From Pseudoalteromonas luteoviolacea (GTDB lineage Bacteria > Pseudomonadota > Gammaproteobacteria > Enterobacterales > Alteromonadaceae): a stretch of 64,000 bases of DNA. Positions within the stretch are counted from its first letter, which is position 1. Every line of letters begins with the position of its first letter. The notes under the pieces were generated by a model, which was not told the origin of the DNA, did no database searches, and saw only the letters and a program-made list of their open reading frames with translations. The position numbers and the translations under genes are program-made. The stretch spans positions 2,198,001 through 2,262,000 of the forward strand of contig NZ_CP015411.1 of the NCBI RefSeq assembly GCF_001750165.1, read 5' to 3'. Below, one piece after another: positions 43,781 to 52,497 of this stretch.

Positions 43781-46078
43781 TTAGAAGCTATATCTAGCTG
43801 ATAGTTTCCAATTTCGTGGCTCACCCCAGTTTACACGCCCTTGGCTGGTTGAAATGGCATCGTAATATTTTTTGTCGAATACATTGTCAATGTTCAAAGA
43901 AACGCTAAGGTTATCCGTGATGTCATAACGGGCCATGAGATTAAACAACGTAATTGACCCATGAGTACGAATTTCATCCACTTCAATTGGAGATACTTCA
44001 TCCCATCTATTGAGGCCGTAGTCAAAATTGCCTGATGGGCGAGAGCTTTTAACCCAGTAACTATCTTTCCAATTAACGCCAAATCCAATTGTTAAGTCTT
44101 CAATTAAGTCAGTTGGCTGATAGGTTGTGTAGATGTTTAATAACTGCTCAGGCACTTCGGTATTAAGCTGTGAACCATGCTCGTCTTCTGATCTTGCATA
44201 TGAATACCCCGCGTACACGTTAAAGCCCGGGTGAACTTCACCGCTTAATTCGAGTTCAAAACCGCTTGTTTGAGTTTCATCGATCAGCATGGTCACCGTG
44301 TTACCATTTGGCGTTTGCTGCTGAGCGTATGCAGGATCTGCTTTGGCAACGTTATTTCTGTTGCTTTCAAATACAGCAAAGGAGAAGTTAAGTAGGCCTA
44401 TTTCAGCTTTTAGACCAGCCTCAATACTTTCGCCAATTATAGGAGCTTGTAAATTATCGTTTTTATCATAAGCATTTTGAGGTTCGAATGCATCGGTATA
44501 ACTAGCATACAAGCTAAATTCATCATTTAGATCATAAATTAGACCTGCATATGGAGTGAGTTCATTCCTTACTTCGTAGCTGCCTTTAATATTATGAGCA
44601 AGTTGCTGAGTTTTACGGTTGGTTCTGTGCTCAACGACTTCCCAATTTGTTTGTCTAACTCCAATGATTGATTTTAAATTATCTGTGAGTGATAAACGAG
44701 TCGCAACATAAAATCCATTACTTTCGTGATTTGTAATGTAATTTGCGGTATCTATATGCTGGTATGAATAGCGCTCGATATCACCTGTCCAATTAAAGTA
44801 ATTGATGTTATCAATCGAGATATCACGTTGGCCATCTTTTTTATTGTAGCCAATACGTTCTCTATCAAACATGTTGAAGCCAACGATCAAATCATGTTCA
44901 CGGCCTAAGAAATCGAATCCACCTTGTAAGTTGATATCAAAAGTTTTTTGTGTGTCTTTCGAGTCGCTGATCACAAAGTTATATCCGTGGCCAACTTCAG
45001 GGTTTACAGAGCCATCTTTAGCATAAAAATCGTTTGTCCAAACAAAGAACAGGTTGCCGCCTTCCATTTCGATGGTGTTGTACGTTGCGATGGTATTTAA
45101 TTGCCAACCATTGTCAAAACCGTGGTTTAAACTTGCAAAGATGGTGTTTTCTTCAAGAGGCCATGAACTGTAGTTCGCTGCTAAGCCTGTTGAACCTCTT
45201 TCTAAGTTCATCAATGAACCGTCGATAAAATAATACGGTGTTGCATGCGAGTTCATTGCGCCTAAAGACTCAGTATCAGAATATTCATAACCTACACGAA
45301 ACAGTGTGGCTTCAGTAATATCTGCTTCAGCAGTCATATATACCGAAGTTTTTTCTTGGCTGTACCTGTCGATAAACGAGTCTTTGTCATAATGTGCAGC
45401 TGCTACTCGTCCACGGATGCTTCCGTCACTACTCAGTGGGGTTGAAATGTCTAGCTCGACACGGTTATTGTTCCAACGTCCAGTTGTCACACCGACATGA
45501 CCATCAAGCTCTTTGCTAATGGCACGTTTGCGCACTAAATTTACTGTTGCGGTCGGTGAACCTACGCCTGTCATCAAGCCGTTTGCTCCACGTAAAATTT
45601 CTACGCGCTCATAGGCAATTGCGTCACCATTGACGTCTGAGCGGCGGCCTCCAGGAAACTGTTGTACACCGTCTACTTGCACTAGGTTTATACGTTCACC
45701 ACGAGCGACAAAAAACGGTCTATCTAGGCTTCTGGATGAACTGGCATAAACACCGGTTGTGTGTTGCAGGATGTCTTTGATATTGACTGACTTCCAATCT
45801 TCTAATTGCTGCTGAGTAATAACAGAAACGGACTGTGGCGTTTCTTTTAGTGATAAAATCATTTTTGTTGCAGATTTTGTTGCCGCATCTGAATAATTAC
45901 CAGTAGTAGATGCGGTCACATAGATACGCTCAATTTCGTTCGCTGTTTGAGCGTCATCTGCAATTGTTTCAGCAAAAGCGTGTGAGCCAGTTAGCGCAGC
46001 TGTTAAAGCGACAGTTACAGGCGCCAAGCGGAGTGTGTTACGACGTGAGTTAGAAGATTGCAAAGTAGAGTTGTCCAT
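43781..46078 (-). CDS. TonB-dependent siderophore receptor
   Basis: A 765-residue outer-membrane receptor. The signal peptide (about residues 1-36) is followed by a TonB-box-like region (IERIYVTAS) and the plug domain (SLKETPQSVSVITQQQLEDW, RVEILRGANGLMTGVGSP, NLVRKRA). A 22-strand barrel ends in the canonical terminal Phe (WKLSARYSF). The plug resembles FhuE/FpvA-type ferric-siderophore receptors; the ligand cannot be told. A Fur box overlaps the promoter at 46184-46202, so it should be iron-repressed. No siderophore synthesis genes are nearby. Confidence 0.9.
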   Translation of the reverse strand: MDNSTLQSSNSRRNTLRLAPVTVALTAALTGSHAFAETIADDAQTANEIERIYVTASTTGNYSDAATKSATKMILSLKETPQSVSVITQQQLEDWKSVNIKDILQHTTGVYASSSRSLDRPFFVARGERINLVQVDGVQQFPGGRRSDVNGDAIAYERVEILRGANGLMTGVGSPTATVNLVRKRAISKELDGHVGVTTGRWNNNRVELDISTPLSSDGSIRGRVAAAHYDKDSFIDRYSQEKTSVYMTAEADITEATLFRVGYEYSDTESLGAMNSHATPYYFIDGSLMNLERGSTGLAANYSSWPLEENTIFASLNHGFDNGWQLNTIATYNTIEMEGGNLFFVWTNDFYAKDGSVNPEVGHGYNFVISDSKDTQKTFDINLQGGFDFLGREHDLIVGFNMFDRERIGYNKKDGQRDISIDNINYFNWTGDIERYSYQHIDTANYITNHESNGFYVATRLSLTDNLKSIIGVRQTNWEVVEHRTNRKTQQLAHNIKGSYEVRNELTPYAGLIYDLNDEFSLYASYTDAFEPQNAYDKNDNLQAPIIGESIEAGLKAEIGLLNFSFAVFESNRNNVAKADPAYAQQQTPNGNTVTMLIDETQTSGFELELSGEVHPGFNVYAGYSYARSEDEHGSQLNTEVPEQLLNIYTTYQPTDLIEDLTIGFGVNWKDSYWVKSSRPSGNFDYGLNRWDEVSPIEVDEIRTHGSITLFNLMARYDITDNLSVSLNIDNVFDKKYYDAISTSQGRVNWGEPRNWKLSARYSF

Positions 46079-46183
46079 AAAATCCTATCCAAAGAACAAA
46101 TAAATGTCATTAACTCAAATGGAAAATTACATCACCTTATTACATAATCGGGGAAGTAATTTGTACCAAATATAGTGTTAAAT

Positions 46184-46202
46184 GATAACGGTTTGCATTA
46201 TC
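46184..46202. promoter_or_regulatory. Fur box
   Basis: GATAACGGTTTGCATTATC matches about 14 of 19 bases of the Fur consensus, with the outer hexamers nearly intact. It overlaps the -10 of the receptor promoter. Confidence 0.75.
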
Positions 46203-46224
46203 GTTACATTTTAATTGAAGTCAA
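46197..46224 (-). promoter_or_regulatory. Promoter of the TonB receptor gene
   Basis: On the minus strand TTGACT (46219-46224) and GATAAT (46197-46202), each 5 of 6 to consensus, with a 16-base spacer. The Fur box covers the -10. Confidence 0.7.
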
Positions 46225-46520
46225 GTTGAATCGTATGTGGGAACATGATTATTTGTCATATATTAAGTTTTTAATATAACAACGATTTTTTAGTTAAATT
46301 AATGAGCCAAGATATAGTCTAAAACTAATGCTAATTGAATATGGCGAATGAAATGTAACGTTTGTTACTCATGGTTTGTTTCTTCTTATAGGGTATTTTT
46401 GATCTGGTAAAATAAATCAGTATGCCTTGGTTGTTTTTTAATCTGTTTTTGTTAGTCTAAGAAGTCTTAGTATGGATGTACCTAGTTTGTTACCTGTGAA
46501 TAAATATAAGAAGATAGGTT

Positions 46521-46892
46521 ATGGGAGATTTATTTCTAAAGAGACGAGAGAACTGGTGGGTCTGGATAATTTGGGGTGGGGTAGGTTGTATTATTTGCCA
46601 TTACCTACTCGGTTATGTCAGTAATGCTTGGTTATCTCTAACATCACCAGTTTTATTACTTGTTTTGCTTACCGCTTGGATGAATTTTAATAAGCGTTTT
46701 GATTTTTTTGCAGCCTTGCGAATATTTATGGTTGTTGCATCAATATCGGTTATTCCACTGTTGGCACAAAAAGTAAGTAGTTGGGAAAAGATGATTCATA
46801 TTGCTGTCGATTCAAGTGCTGTGCTTCTTTGCATAATAATAGTCAGTGTTGTTTGTGCGTTTTTGGCAAGACGACCAAAACAATATTACTGA
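46521..46892 (+). CDS. Hypothetical membrane protein
   Basis: A 123-residue protein with about four membrane helices (WVWIIWGGVGCIICHYLL, LSLTSPVLLLVLLTAWM, ALRIFMVVASISVIPLLA, SSAVLLCIIIVSVVCAFL) and a short basic tail (ARRPKQYY). No family recognised. The gene is short but the helix pattern and the positive charges at loop ends look like a real protein. It lies just upstream of the tRNA gene on the same strand. Confidence 0.55.
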   Translation: MGDLFLKRRENWWVWIIWGGVGCIICHYLLGYVSNAWLSLTSPVLLLVLLTAWMNFNKRFDFFAALRIFMVVASISVIPLLAQKVSSWEKMIHIAVDSSAVLLCIIIVSVVCAFLARRPKQYY

Positions 46893-46934
46893 ACTGCGTT
46901 ATTTCATACTATTGTCAAATTATCAAAAAAGTAC

Positions 46935-46963
46935 TTTACATATTTATGAATAGCCCTTATTAT
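46935..46963 (+). promoter_or_regulatory. Promoter of tRNA-Ser
   Basis: TTTACA and TATTAT (each 5 of 6) with a 17-base spacer, followed by a GC-rich discriminator GCGCGCC, as at stable-RNA promoters under stringent control. The tRNA begins 13 bases after the -10. Confidence 0.8.
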
Positions 46964-46976
46964 GCGCGCCAATAAC

Positions 46977-47067
46977 GGAGAGATGGCTGAGTGGTTGAAA
47001 GCACCGGTCTTGAAAACCGGCATACGTTAATAGCGTATCTAGGGTTCAAATCCCTATCTCTCCGCCA
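46977..47067 (+). tRNA. tRNA-Ser (anticodon UGA)
   Basis: A 91-base class II tRNA with the long variable arm of tRNA-Ser (about 47017-47040). The acceptor stem GGAGAGA pairs with TCTCTCC, then G73 and an encoded CCA. The anticodon arm is CCGGT-CTTGAAA-ACCGG, giving anticodon TGA. The T-arm is AGGGTTCAAATCCCT. All stems pair. It reads UCA and related serine codons. Confidence 0.97.
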
Positions 47068-47077
47068 CCTCATTCCC

Positions 47078-47105
47078 AAAACCGCCTAATAATGGCGGTT
47101 TTTTT
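47078..47105 (+). terminator. Terminator of tRNA-Ser
   Basis: Stem AAAACCGCC / GGCGGTTTT with a 7-base loop and T-run, eleven bases after the tRNA. Confidence 0.88.
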
Positions 47106-47120
47106 CGTTTGGAGAGTTCG

Positions 47121-47489
47121 ATGGCTCAGGATGTTGTTAAACATTGTTCGTTATGGATTGTCTTTAGCTTTTTTTATTTAAGCGGCCTAGAAATGGCAGT
47201 AATTATGTCAATAGATGGTCAGCCACAGCCAACGCTTTGGCAAACGCTTTTATACACATTCTTATATAATGCACTTATTGGGCATCTAGTTACTAAATAC
47301 GAAAAGTTATGGCCATTTTTGGCATCAATCGTCATTTCATTATTTGGCGTAGTGGGCTTTGGTGTCTTTTTTGGGGATAAACTTGCAGGTTATAGCAATG
47401 AGCTAATTATTGGCTTGGTATTATCTTTACCGTTTGCGACATTTTTGGTGAAGCAGTTAAAATCAAAAAACTTTGAGAATAACGCATAA
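47121..47489 (+). CDS. Hypothetical membrane protein
   Basis: A 122-residue protein starting at ATG 47121, with GGAGAG eight bases upstream; an in-frame TTG at 47109 overlaps that site and is less likely. It has four hydrophobic stretches (LWIVFSFFYLSGLEMAVIM, TLLYTFLYNALIGHLV, WPFLASIVISLFGVVGFGVF, LIIGLVLSLPFATFLV) and a Lys-rich tail. No family recognised. It lies directly behind the tRNA-Ser terminator. Confidence 0.6.
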   Translation: MAQDVVKHCSLWIVFSFFYLSGLEMAVIMSIDGQPQPTLWQTLLYTFLYNALIGHLVTKYEKLWPFLASIVISLFGVVGFGVFFGDKLAGYSNELIIGLVLSLPFATFLVKQLKSKNFENNA

Positions 47490-47591
47490 GCCAGTATTTA
47501 TAGGGTGTGTATTTGCTTGTCGCCCTATAAGTTGTCCTTTGTATATGCTACACTGCGCGTCCTTTTATAATGATAAATAAAGTGAATTTAT

Positions 47592-48209
47592 ATGTCAGAT
47601 TTATTCAATACAGACGCTGGTAAAGCGAGCTACGGTATCGGTCTACAAATGGGCGAGCAATTAAAAGCTAACCCTTTCGAAGGCCTTGACTTAAACGCAG
47701 TTTTTGAAGGTATGAAAGACGCTTACACTGGTGGTGAGTTCCGCGTTGAGATCCCTGAGATCCAAGCTGCTTTCGAAAAAATCAACAGCGAAATCCAAGC
47801 TCGCCGTGAAGAAGAAGCAAAAGTACTAGCTGCGGAAGGCACTGCTTTCTTAGAAGAGAATGCAAAGCGCGCTGAAGTAACTGTAACTGAGTCTGGTCTT
47901 CAGTACGAAGTTATCACTACAGGTGAGGGTGATAAGCCTTCTGCTGATTCAACAGTTCGTGTTCATTACCACGGTACTTTAATCAACGGCACTGTATTTG
48001 ATAGCTCATACGACCGTGGTCAACCTGCTGAGTTCCCTGTAAATGGCGTGATCAAAGGCTGGACTGAAGCGCTACAGCTTATGACTGCTGGTTCTAAGCT
48101 ACGTCTATACATTCCACACGATCTTGCTTACGGTGAGCGTGGTGCTGGTGCATCAATCGCACCTTACTCAACACTTATCTTTGATGTTGAGCTGTTAGAG
48201 ATCCTATAA
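47592..48209 (+). CDS. fklB: FKBP-type peptidyl-prolyl isomerase, FklB (FKBP22) type
   Basis: A 205-residue proline isomerase. The N-terminal helical dimerisation domain (YGIGLQMGEQLKANPFEGLDLNAV) precedes a C-terminal FKBP domain with VRVHYHGTLINGTVFDSSYDRG, GVIKGWTEALQLM and IPHDLAYGERGAGASIAPYSTLIFDVELL. There is no signal peptide, so it is FklB rather than the periplasmic FkpA. Codon use suggests high expression. Confidence 0.92.
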   Translation: MSDLFNTDAGKASYGIGLQMGEQLKANPFEGLDLNAVFEGMKDAYTGGEFRVEIPEIQAAFEKINSEIQARREEEAKVLAAEGTAFLEENAKRAEVTVTESGLQYEVITTGEGDKPSADSTVRVHYHGTLINGTVFDSSYDRGQPAEFPVNGVIKGWTEALQLMTAGSKLRLYIPHDLAYGERGAGASIAPYSTLIFDVELLEIL

Positions 48210-48229
48210 TTTAGGTTATCTTTAAAGTT

Positions 48230-48255
48230 ACATGCTCAGCGAGTGCTGAGCATGT
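48230..48255. terminator. Hairpin between convergent fklB and the chemoreceptor gene
   Basis: An 11-bp perfect stem (ACATGCTCAGC / GCTGAGCATGT, loop GAGT) midway between the two convergent stops, with only weak T-rich flanks. Confidence 0.6.
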
Positions 48256-48266
48256 TATTGATATTT

Positions 48267-50687
48267 TTACTGGTCAAAAAATTCATACAGTTCAGAAAGT
48301 GCAGCCTGCCTTTCGTCATTTTCAACTAAAAATTCCATTCCGTAGTACGTGTATTGTTGATTTTTCTCCTCTTTTCTTACTACTCGTGCAGAAATCTTCA
48401 TTGGAGATTGGCTCATATACTCTTTGTAATTCTTTCTAGGTAAATACATTATCAGAGTTAAATTAGTGTCAATATCGAGCTCTTGATTTAATTGCTTGCT
48501 TAACGTTACGCCACAACCAACACAGCTAAGCTCCCTTGTGATTGTCGAGTACTCCTTGTCTTCAGAAGAGGTAATTTTGATTTTGATTTTCGCTTCAAGT
48601 CGGTCTGAACGCCGTTTTTCATGACGCTTTTTGATTGCATCTTTATCTTCATCGAAATGGAACCCATCCATTAAATTATTTACAAGCTCTGACGTTTGGT
48701 AGAGGTCTGCGCCAATCATAGAGACCATCTGTGCTTTTTCTGCGTTTTGTTGAAGAGAAGAGAATAGGTGTTGAAGCTTGAGTTGCATTTCATGCATTTG
48801 ATGACTTTGTTGCTCGGAGCGGTGGGCAATTTGGTCATTTGCCGAGATAATGCTGTCGATAGTATTGGTCATTGCTCTTAATGCTTGACCACTTTCATCT
48901 GAGCGCTGTTTACTGATATCAACTTGATGAATAATATCTGCCATCAAGCGTGTCACATCGACGACCTTATGAGTGAGCTGAGAAATTACCCCTCTGATTT
49001 CATCGGTTGAGTTTGCTGTTCTCTGTGCCAAACTTCTAACTTCATCGGCGACAACTGCGAAGCCGCGCCCTTGTTCGCCAGCCCTAGCAGCTTCAATAGC
49101 CGCATTAAGGGCTATTAAAGCGGTTTGGTCTGCAACTGTTGATATCGCATCTGTAACTGATTCAATTTGTTCGCTTGCAGACTTAAGTTCCTCAACGCCT
49201 GCGGATGCTAGGGTCACGACCTCAACAGTCCTCACCATTTCATCTAGGTTACTTTCAACGGCTTGTATACCAGTATCTGCTTCTGTTTTTGCCTGCTCTA
49301 ATACCGTTTGGCTTTGTTCTATGGCTTGCCCAGATTCAACTAGTAGATCCATAAATGACTCGATGACGCGCATAACCTCTGAGTAACTGGCGTTTTCATT
49401 TTTTGCGACCGTGCTTATCTCTGTAGCAATGGCGGCAACTTGGTGTGCCGAATGTCCAACTTGTCTTGATTGTCGTCTCACTGTAGAAATAGTCGAAGAT
49501 AAAGAGAGTGTCATATGATTAAAACTCTCTGAAAGCTGGTTCAATTCATCATCTGAACGGATCACAAAGTAATCTTGTTTGGTTTTAAAGTCTCCGACTG
49601 AGATATTCTTAGCGCGGTTCAGTAAAGATTTGACACGGTTACGTAATTTGCTGCTAAACATGACACTAATTACACTAGCGATAATGATTGTTAACACTGA
49701 ACTTAAAGCGAGGACAACAAACATGTTCGACAGGGCACTTTGAGTATCTTCAATACCTTGCTTGGTTACCAACTCAACATGTTGATTCATTTCTTGTAGT
49801 TCATTAAAAATGGTCTCAGTGAGAGGCTTAATTGTATTGCTTAGGTGATGGGTGGCAAAGTTAGACTCTTCGCTGGCTTGCTTTTCAAAAGCTAAAATTG
49901 TGATTGGCGCGAGCTTTTCACGCTCTTCACTATATGACTCCCAGTATTCTAATTGTTGGTCGGTAAATAACTCTTCATAATCATCAAGTATAGAAACAAA
50001 TGCATCACTATTTTTAAACCATGCTTGGTCAAATCCATCTATATTCTTCTGCTCTCGCGTTAACAGAAAAGCGCGCAATTCGGAAATTGCGGTAGCAAAA
50101 CTGATTTCAGAATCAACGAGCAGTTTAAATAACTCTATTCTGTCTTCATCAAGGTCTTGCTCACTTTCGATTTCAATAAGTTGTGCTAACAGCAGTACCA
50201 TAGACTCGGCGAGCGGGATTGCCTCTGTCACCAACAATTTAACGGCAGGCTCATTATCAAGCGTATTAGCAATGTTGGATATTACTGACTGTTCTTGTTT
50301 TAGTTTGAGTAGATTGGTGCGGATTACAGCTAGCTTTGCGTCACTAAAGCCAGTTTGTTTTGCAAAATTACTTAATTGTGAAAAGTCTTGCTCTATTTCT
50401 TGCCATGCTTCCTTGCGTTTCGCTTTGGTGTCTCTTTGTGCTCGTTCATTACTGCCTGTGATGATTTGCTCTTCTAATGCAATTAGAGAGTCAAGTATAT
50501 GCATCTTTAAATCAGAATTTACATTTACTAAAGGGATTGAGACTGATGAGACCTGAGTAAAATTGCCAGCAAGTGTACCCGTACTCAGGTAAACGAAGAA
50601 GTTACTAAATATACCTAAAGAGGTAATGACGCCAAACGCTAACAGCATTTGTGCAGCAACGCCCGGAACGAAACGAGAAATTTTCAT
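48267..50687 (-). CDS. Methyl-accepting chemotaxis protein fused to a C-terminal PilZ domain
   Basis: An 806-residue transducer. Membrane helices are at about 12-34 and 322-344, with a long helical periplasmic sensor (35-320) between them, HAMP at 345-397 and the MCP signalling domain at 400-675. Its conserved tip (QTALIALNAAIEAARAGEQG) is at 521-540. An extra domain from about 690 to 795 looks like PilZ, the c-di-GMP receptor: it has R692xxxR696 and SxxG at 721-724, but Glu where (D/N)xSxxG has Asp or Asn. The fusion would couple c-di-GMP to chemotaxis. It is divergent from the redox operon at 50876. Confidence 0.88.
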   Translation of the reverse strand: MKISRFVPGVAAQMLLAFGVITSLGIFSNFFVYLSTGTLAGNFTQVSSVSIPLVNVNSDLKMHILDSLIALEEQIITGSNERAQRDTKAKRKEAWQEIEQDFSQLSNFAKQTGFSDAKLAVIRTNLLKLKQEQSVISNIANTLDNEPAVKLLVTEAIPLAESMVLLLAQLIEIESEQDLDEDRIELFKLLVDSEISFATAISELRAFLLTREQKNIDGFDQAWFKNSDAFVSILDDYEELFTDQQLEYWESYSEEREKLAPITILAFEKQASEESNFATHHLSNTIKPLTETIFNELQEMNQHVELVTKQGIEDTQSALSNMFVVLALSSVLTIIIASVISVMFSSKLRNRVKSLLNRAKNISVGDFKTKQDYFVIRSDDELNQLSESFNHMTLSLSSTISTVRRQSRQVGHSAHQVAAIATEISTVAKNENASYSEVMRVIESFMDLLVESGQAIEQSQTVLEQAKTEADTGIQAVESNLDEMVRTVEVVTLASAGVEELKSASEQIESVTDAISTVADQTALIALNAAIEAARAGEQGRGFAVVADEVRSLAQRTANSTDEIRGVISQLTHKVVDVTRLMADIIHQVDISKQRSDESGQALRAMTNTIDSIISANDQIAHRSEQQSHQMHEMQLKLQHLFSSLQQNAEKAQMVSMIGADLYQTSELVNNLMDGFHFDEDKDAIKKRHEKRRSDRLEAKIKIKITSSEDKEYSTITRELSCVGCGVTLSKQLNQELDIDTNLTLIMYLPRKNYKEYMSQSPMKISARVVRKEEKNQQYTYYGMEFLVENDERQAALSELYEFFDQ

Positions 50688-50875
50688 ATTTTGTTGTGAG
50701 CTCTGATTGTTAGTAGCTTAGGTTGATGATTTGTACCTAATTACATGGTTTTACTAAACTTTTATTAAAAGCTACTAATTTTTTGATTTATTGAAAAATA
50801 TAGACAATCCTTCGATAAGGTCAAAGTTTATATCCAAATATTTACAATTGATGATAGACATTGTGGGGGCGAGGA

Positions 50876-51868
50876 ATGAATTGTAACAAGTGGGTTTTGG
50901 TTGCGTTGGCGCTGGGGTTGAGCGCCAACGTGGGGGCTGTTGATTCGCCAGCGTATGGTAATTTAGCAACACCAGATGTGGATGATATAGAGTATTTTGA
51001 TGACGAAGAGCCGACTGAACGGGAGATTGAGTTAGGTAAAATGCTCTTCTTCGATCATAGATTGTCAAAAAACCAGAACCAGTCTTGTGCAACATGTCAT
51101 AACCCTGAACTCGGTTTTAGTGACGGATTAGCGAAGGGAATTGGCAGCGGTGGAGATATTTTAGGACGTAATGCGCCGCACCTTTATAACCTTGCGTGGT
51201 CAGCTATTTTTTTTTGGGATGGTCGTGCGCAGACACTAGAAGAGCAAGCGCTGGGGCCTATTGTTTCAGATGTTGAGATGCAGATGACACCAAAAGAAGC
51301 TGTGGGTCGACTTGAAAAAATCCCTTTTTACAAAAAGGAATTCAAAGAAATTTATGGGTCAGTCACATTTGAAAATATAGGCAAAGCAATTGCGGCATTT
51401 GAAAAAACCATCATTAGCGACAATTCTGCTTTTGATCAATATTTGGCTGGCGAAAAAGAAGCGATGTCCCATTCAGCTGTCAGAGGTTTAAAGCTGTTTG
51501 TAGGTAAGGCGCGTTGTGTGAAATGTCACGATGGCGCTAACTTTACCGATGATAGTTTTCATAACATTGGCATAGAGGATAATGATGATGGCCGATTTTT
51601 AATTGACCCCAATAGTAAATTGAAAGGGGCGTTTAAAACACCTGGCCTAAGAAATATCATTATGAGTGCACCTTATATGCACGATGGTTCCTTAGCGAGT
51701 TTAGAGGAAGTTGTTGAGCATTATGACCAAGGTGCAGTTAATGTTAAAAATGTCAGTCCGTTGATAGTACCGCTTAATTTAAACCCACAAGAAAAAGCAG
51801 ACCTCATCGCGTTTATGGCTGCATTAACTGATCCTGTTGTAATACAGCGACCTAAATTACCAAACTAA
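50876..51868 (+). CDS. Di-haem cytochrome c peroxidase / MauG family protein
   Basis: A periplasmic protein of 330 residues with a signal peptide (NKWVLVALALGLSANVGA). Two haem c sites are seen, CATCH (about residue 73) and CVKCH (about residue 220). The body follows the bacterial cytochrome c peroxidase/MauG pattern (LGKMLFFDHRLSKNQNQSCATCHNP, NAPHLYNLAW, FFWDGRA, FKTPGLRNI, YMHDGSLASLEEVVEHY). The ATG at 50876 has GCGAGGA upstream; an in-frame TTG at 50861 is less likely. It starts a three-gene operon (gaps 9 and 11 bases) with a cupredoxin and a P460 protein. It could be a peroxidase or a protein-modifying oxidase. Confidence 0.88.
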   Translation: MNCNKWVLVALALGLSANVGAVDSPAYGNLATPDVDDIEYFDDEEPTEREIELGKMLFFDHRLSKNQNQSCATCHNPELGFSDGLAKGIGSGGDILGRNAPHLYNLAWSAIFFWDGRAQTLEEQALGPIVSDVEMQMTPKEAVGRLEKIPFYKKEFKEIYGSVTFENIGKAIAAFEKTIISDNSAFDQYLAGEKEAMSHSAVRGLKLFVGKARCVKCHDGANFTDDSFHNIGIEDNDDGRFLIDPNSKLKGAFKTPGLRNIIMSAPYMHDGSLASLEEVVEHYDQGAVNVKNVSPLIVPLNLNPQEKADLIAFMAALTDPVVIQRPKLPN

Positions 51869-51877
51869 GGAGTAGAG

Positions 51878-52486
51878 ATGAAACACTATATGTTAATTGG
51901 CATAGGCTTATGTTCGATGTTTTCAGCACATGCAGCAGTATTAACTGGGGAGTTGGAATTTGTTAAGAGACCATCTTTTGTTGGGGTTGTGTACGCAAAA
52001 GGGGGAAAGGGTCCAAGTACAGCAGAGCTTGATCAGTCTAATAAGGTATTCGATAAAAAAGCCGTTGTGATAGGTAAAAATGGTGAAATTACATTTAAGA
52101 ACTCTGATGAATTTCAGCACAATATTTTTGCAAACGACCCCAACTCGGGCGTAAAGTTTGACGTTGGCTTGATGAATCAAGGCCAGACTACAAAAGTATC
52201 TGCCGATTGGAGCGAGAATACTCTGACTCGAATTGGATGTAAAATCCATCCTAAAATGCGCAGCTATATCGCCAATGTGAACTCCGATGCATATCAGGTT
52301 TTACCATTTACGAAAAAACAAAAGGTATATCCTATTAATCTTGACGTAGGTACGCACACCGAGTTTGTATTACAAATTCCTAAATATGATCTGGTTAAGC
52401 TCAAGTTGGCTAAAGGGCAAGAAACCAGCGTTGATGTGATGTATAAAGGTAAAAAGCGGGCAACTTTGAAGCTTGCTCTTAACTAG
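51878..52486 (+). CDS. Periplasmic cupredoxin-domain protein
   Basis: A 202-residue exported protein (signal peptide to about residue 19, SAHA). The middle part has a complete type 1 copper set: His81 (EFQHNIFA) and the C-x2-H-x2-M loop Cys121, His124, Met127 (GCKIHPKMRSYI). The C-terminal 60 residues are an extra beta-rich part. Similar proteins are annotated as methylamine-utilisation-like. It lies between a di-haem peroxidase and a cytochrome P460, suggesting electron transfer among them. No methylamine dehydrogenase genes are present. Confidence 0.83.
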   Translation: MKHYMLIGIGLCSMFSAHAAVLTGELEFVKRPSFVGVVYAKGGKGPSTAELDQSNKVFDKKAVVIGKNGEITFKNSDEFQHNIFANDPNSGVKFDVGLMNQGQTTKVSADWSENTLTRIGCKIHPKMRSYIANVNSDAYQVLPFTKKQKVYPINLDVGTHTEFVLQIPKYDLVKLKLAKGQETSVDVMYKGKKRATLKLALN

Positions 52487-52497
52487 GAAAGTTAAAC

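Larger units (their letters stand above)
46079..46520. other. Receptor gene control region and intergenic DNA
   Basis: About 440 AT-rich bases. The left part holds the Fur-controlled receptor promoter. The right part should contain the promoter of the small membrane-protein gene at 46521 but shows no clear motif. No supportable gene. Confidence 0.5.
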
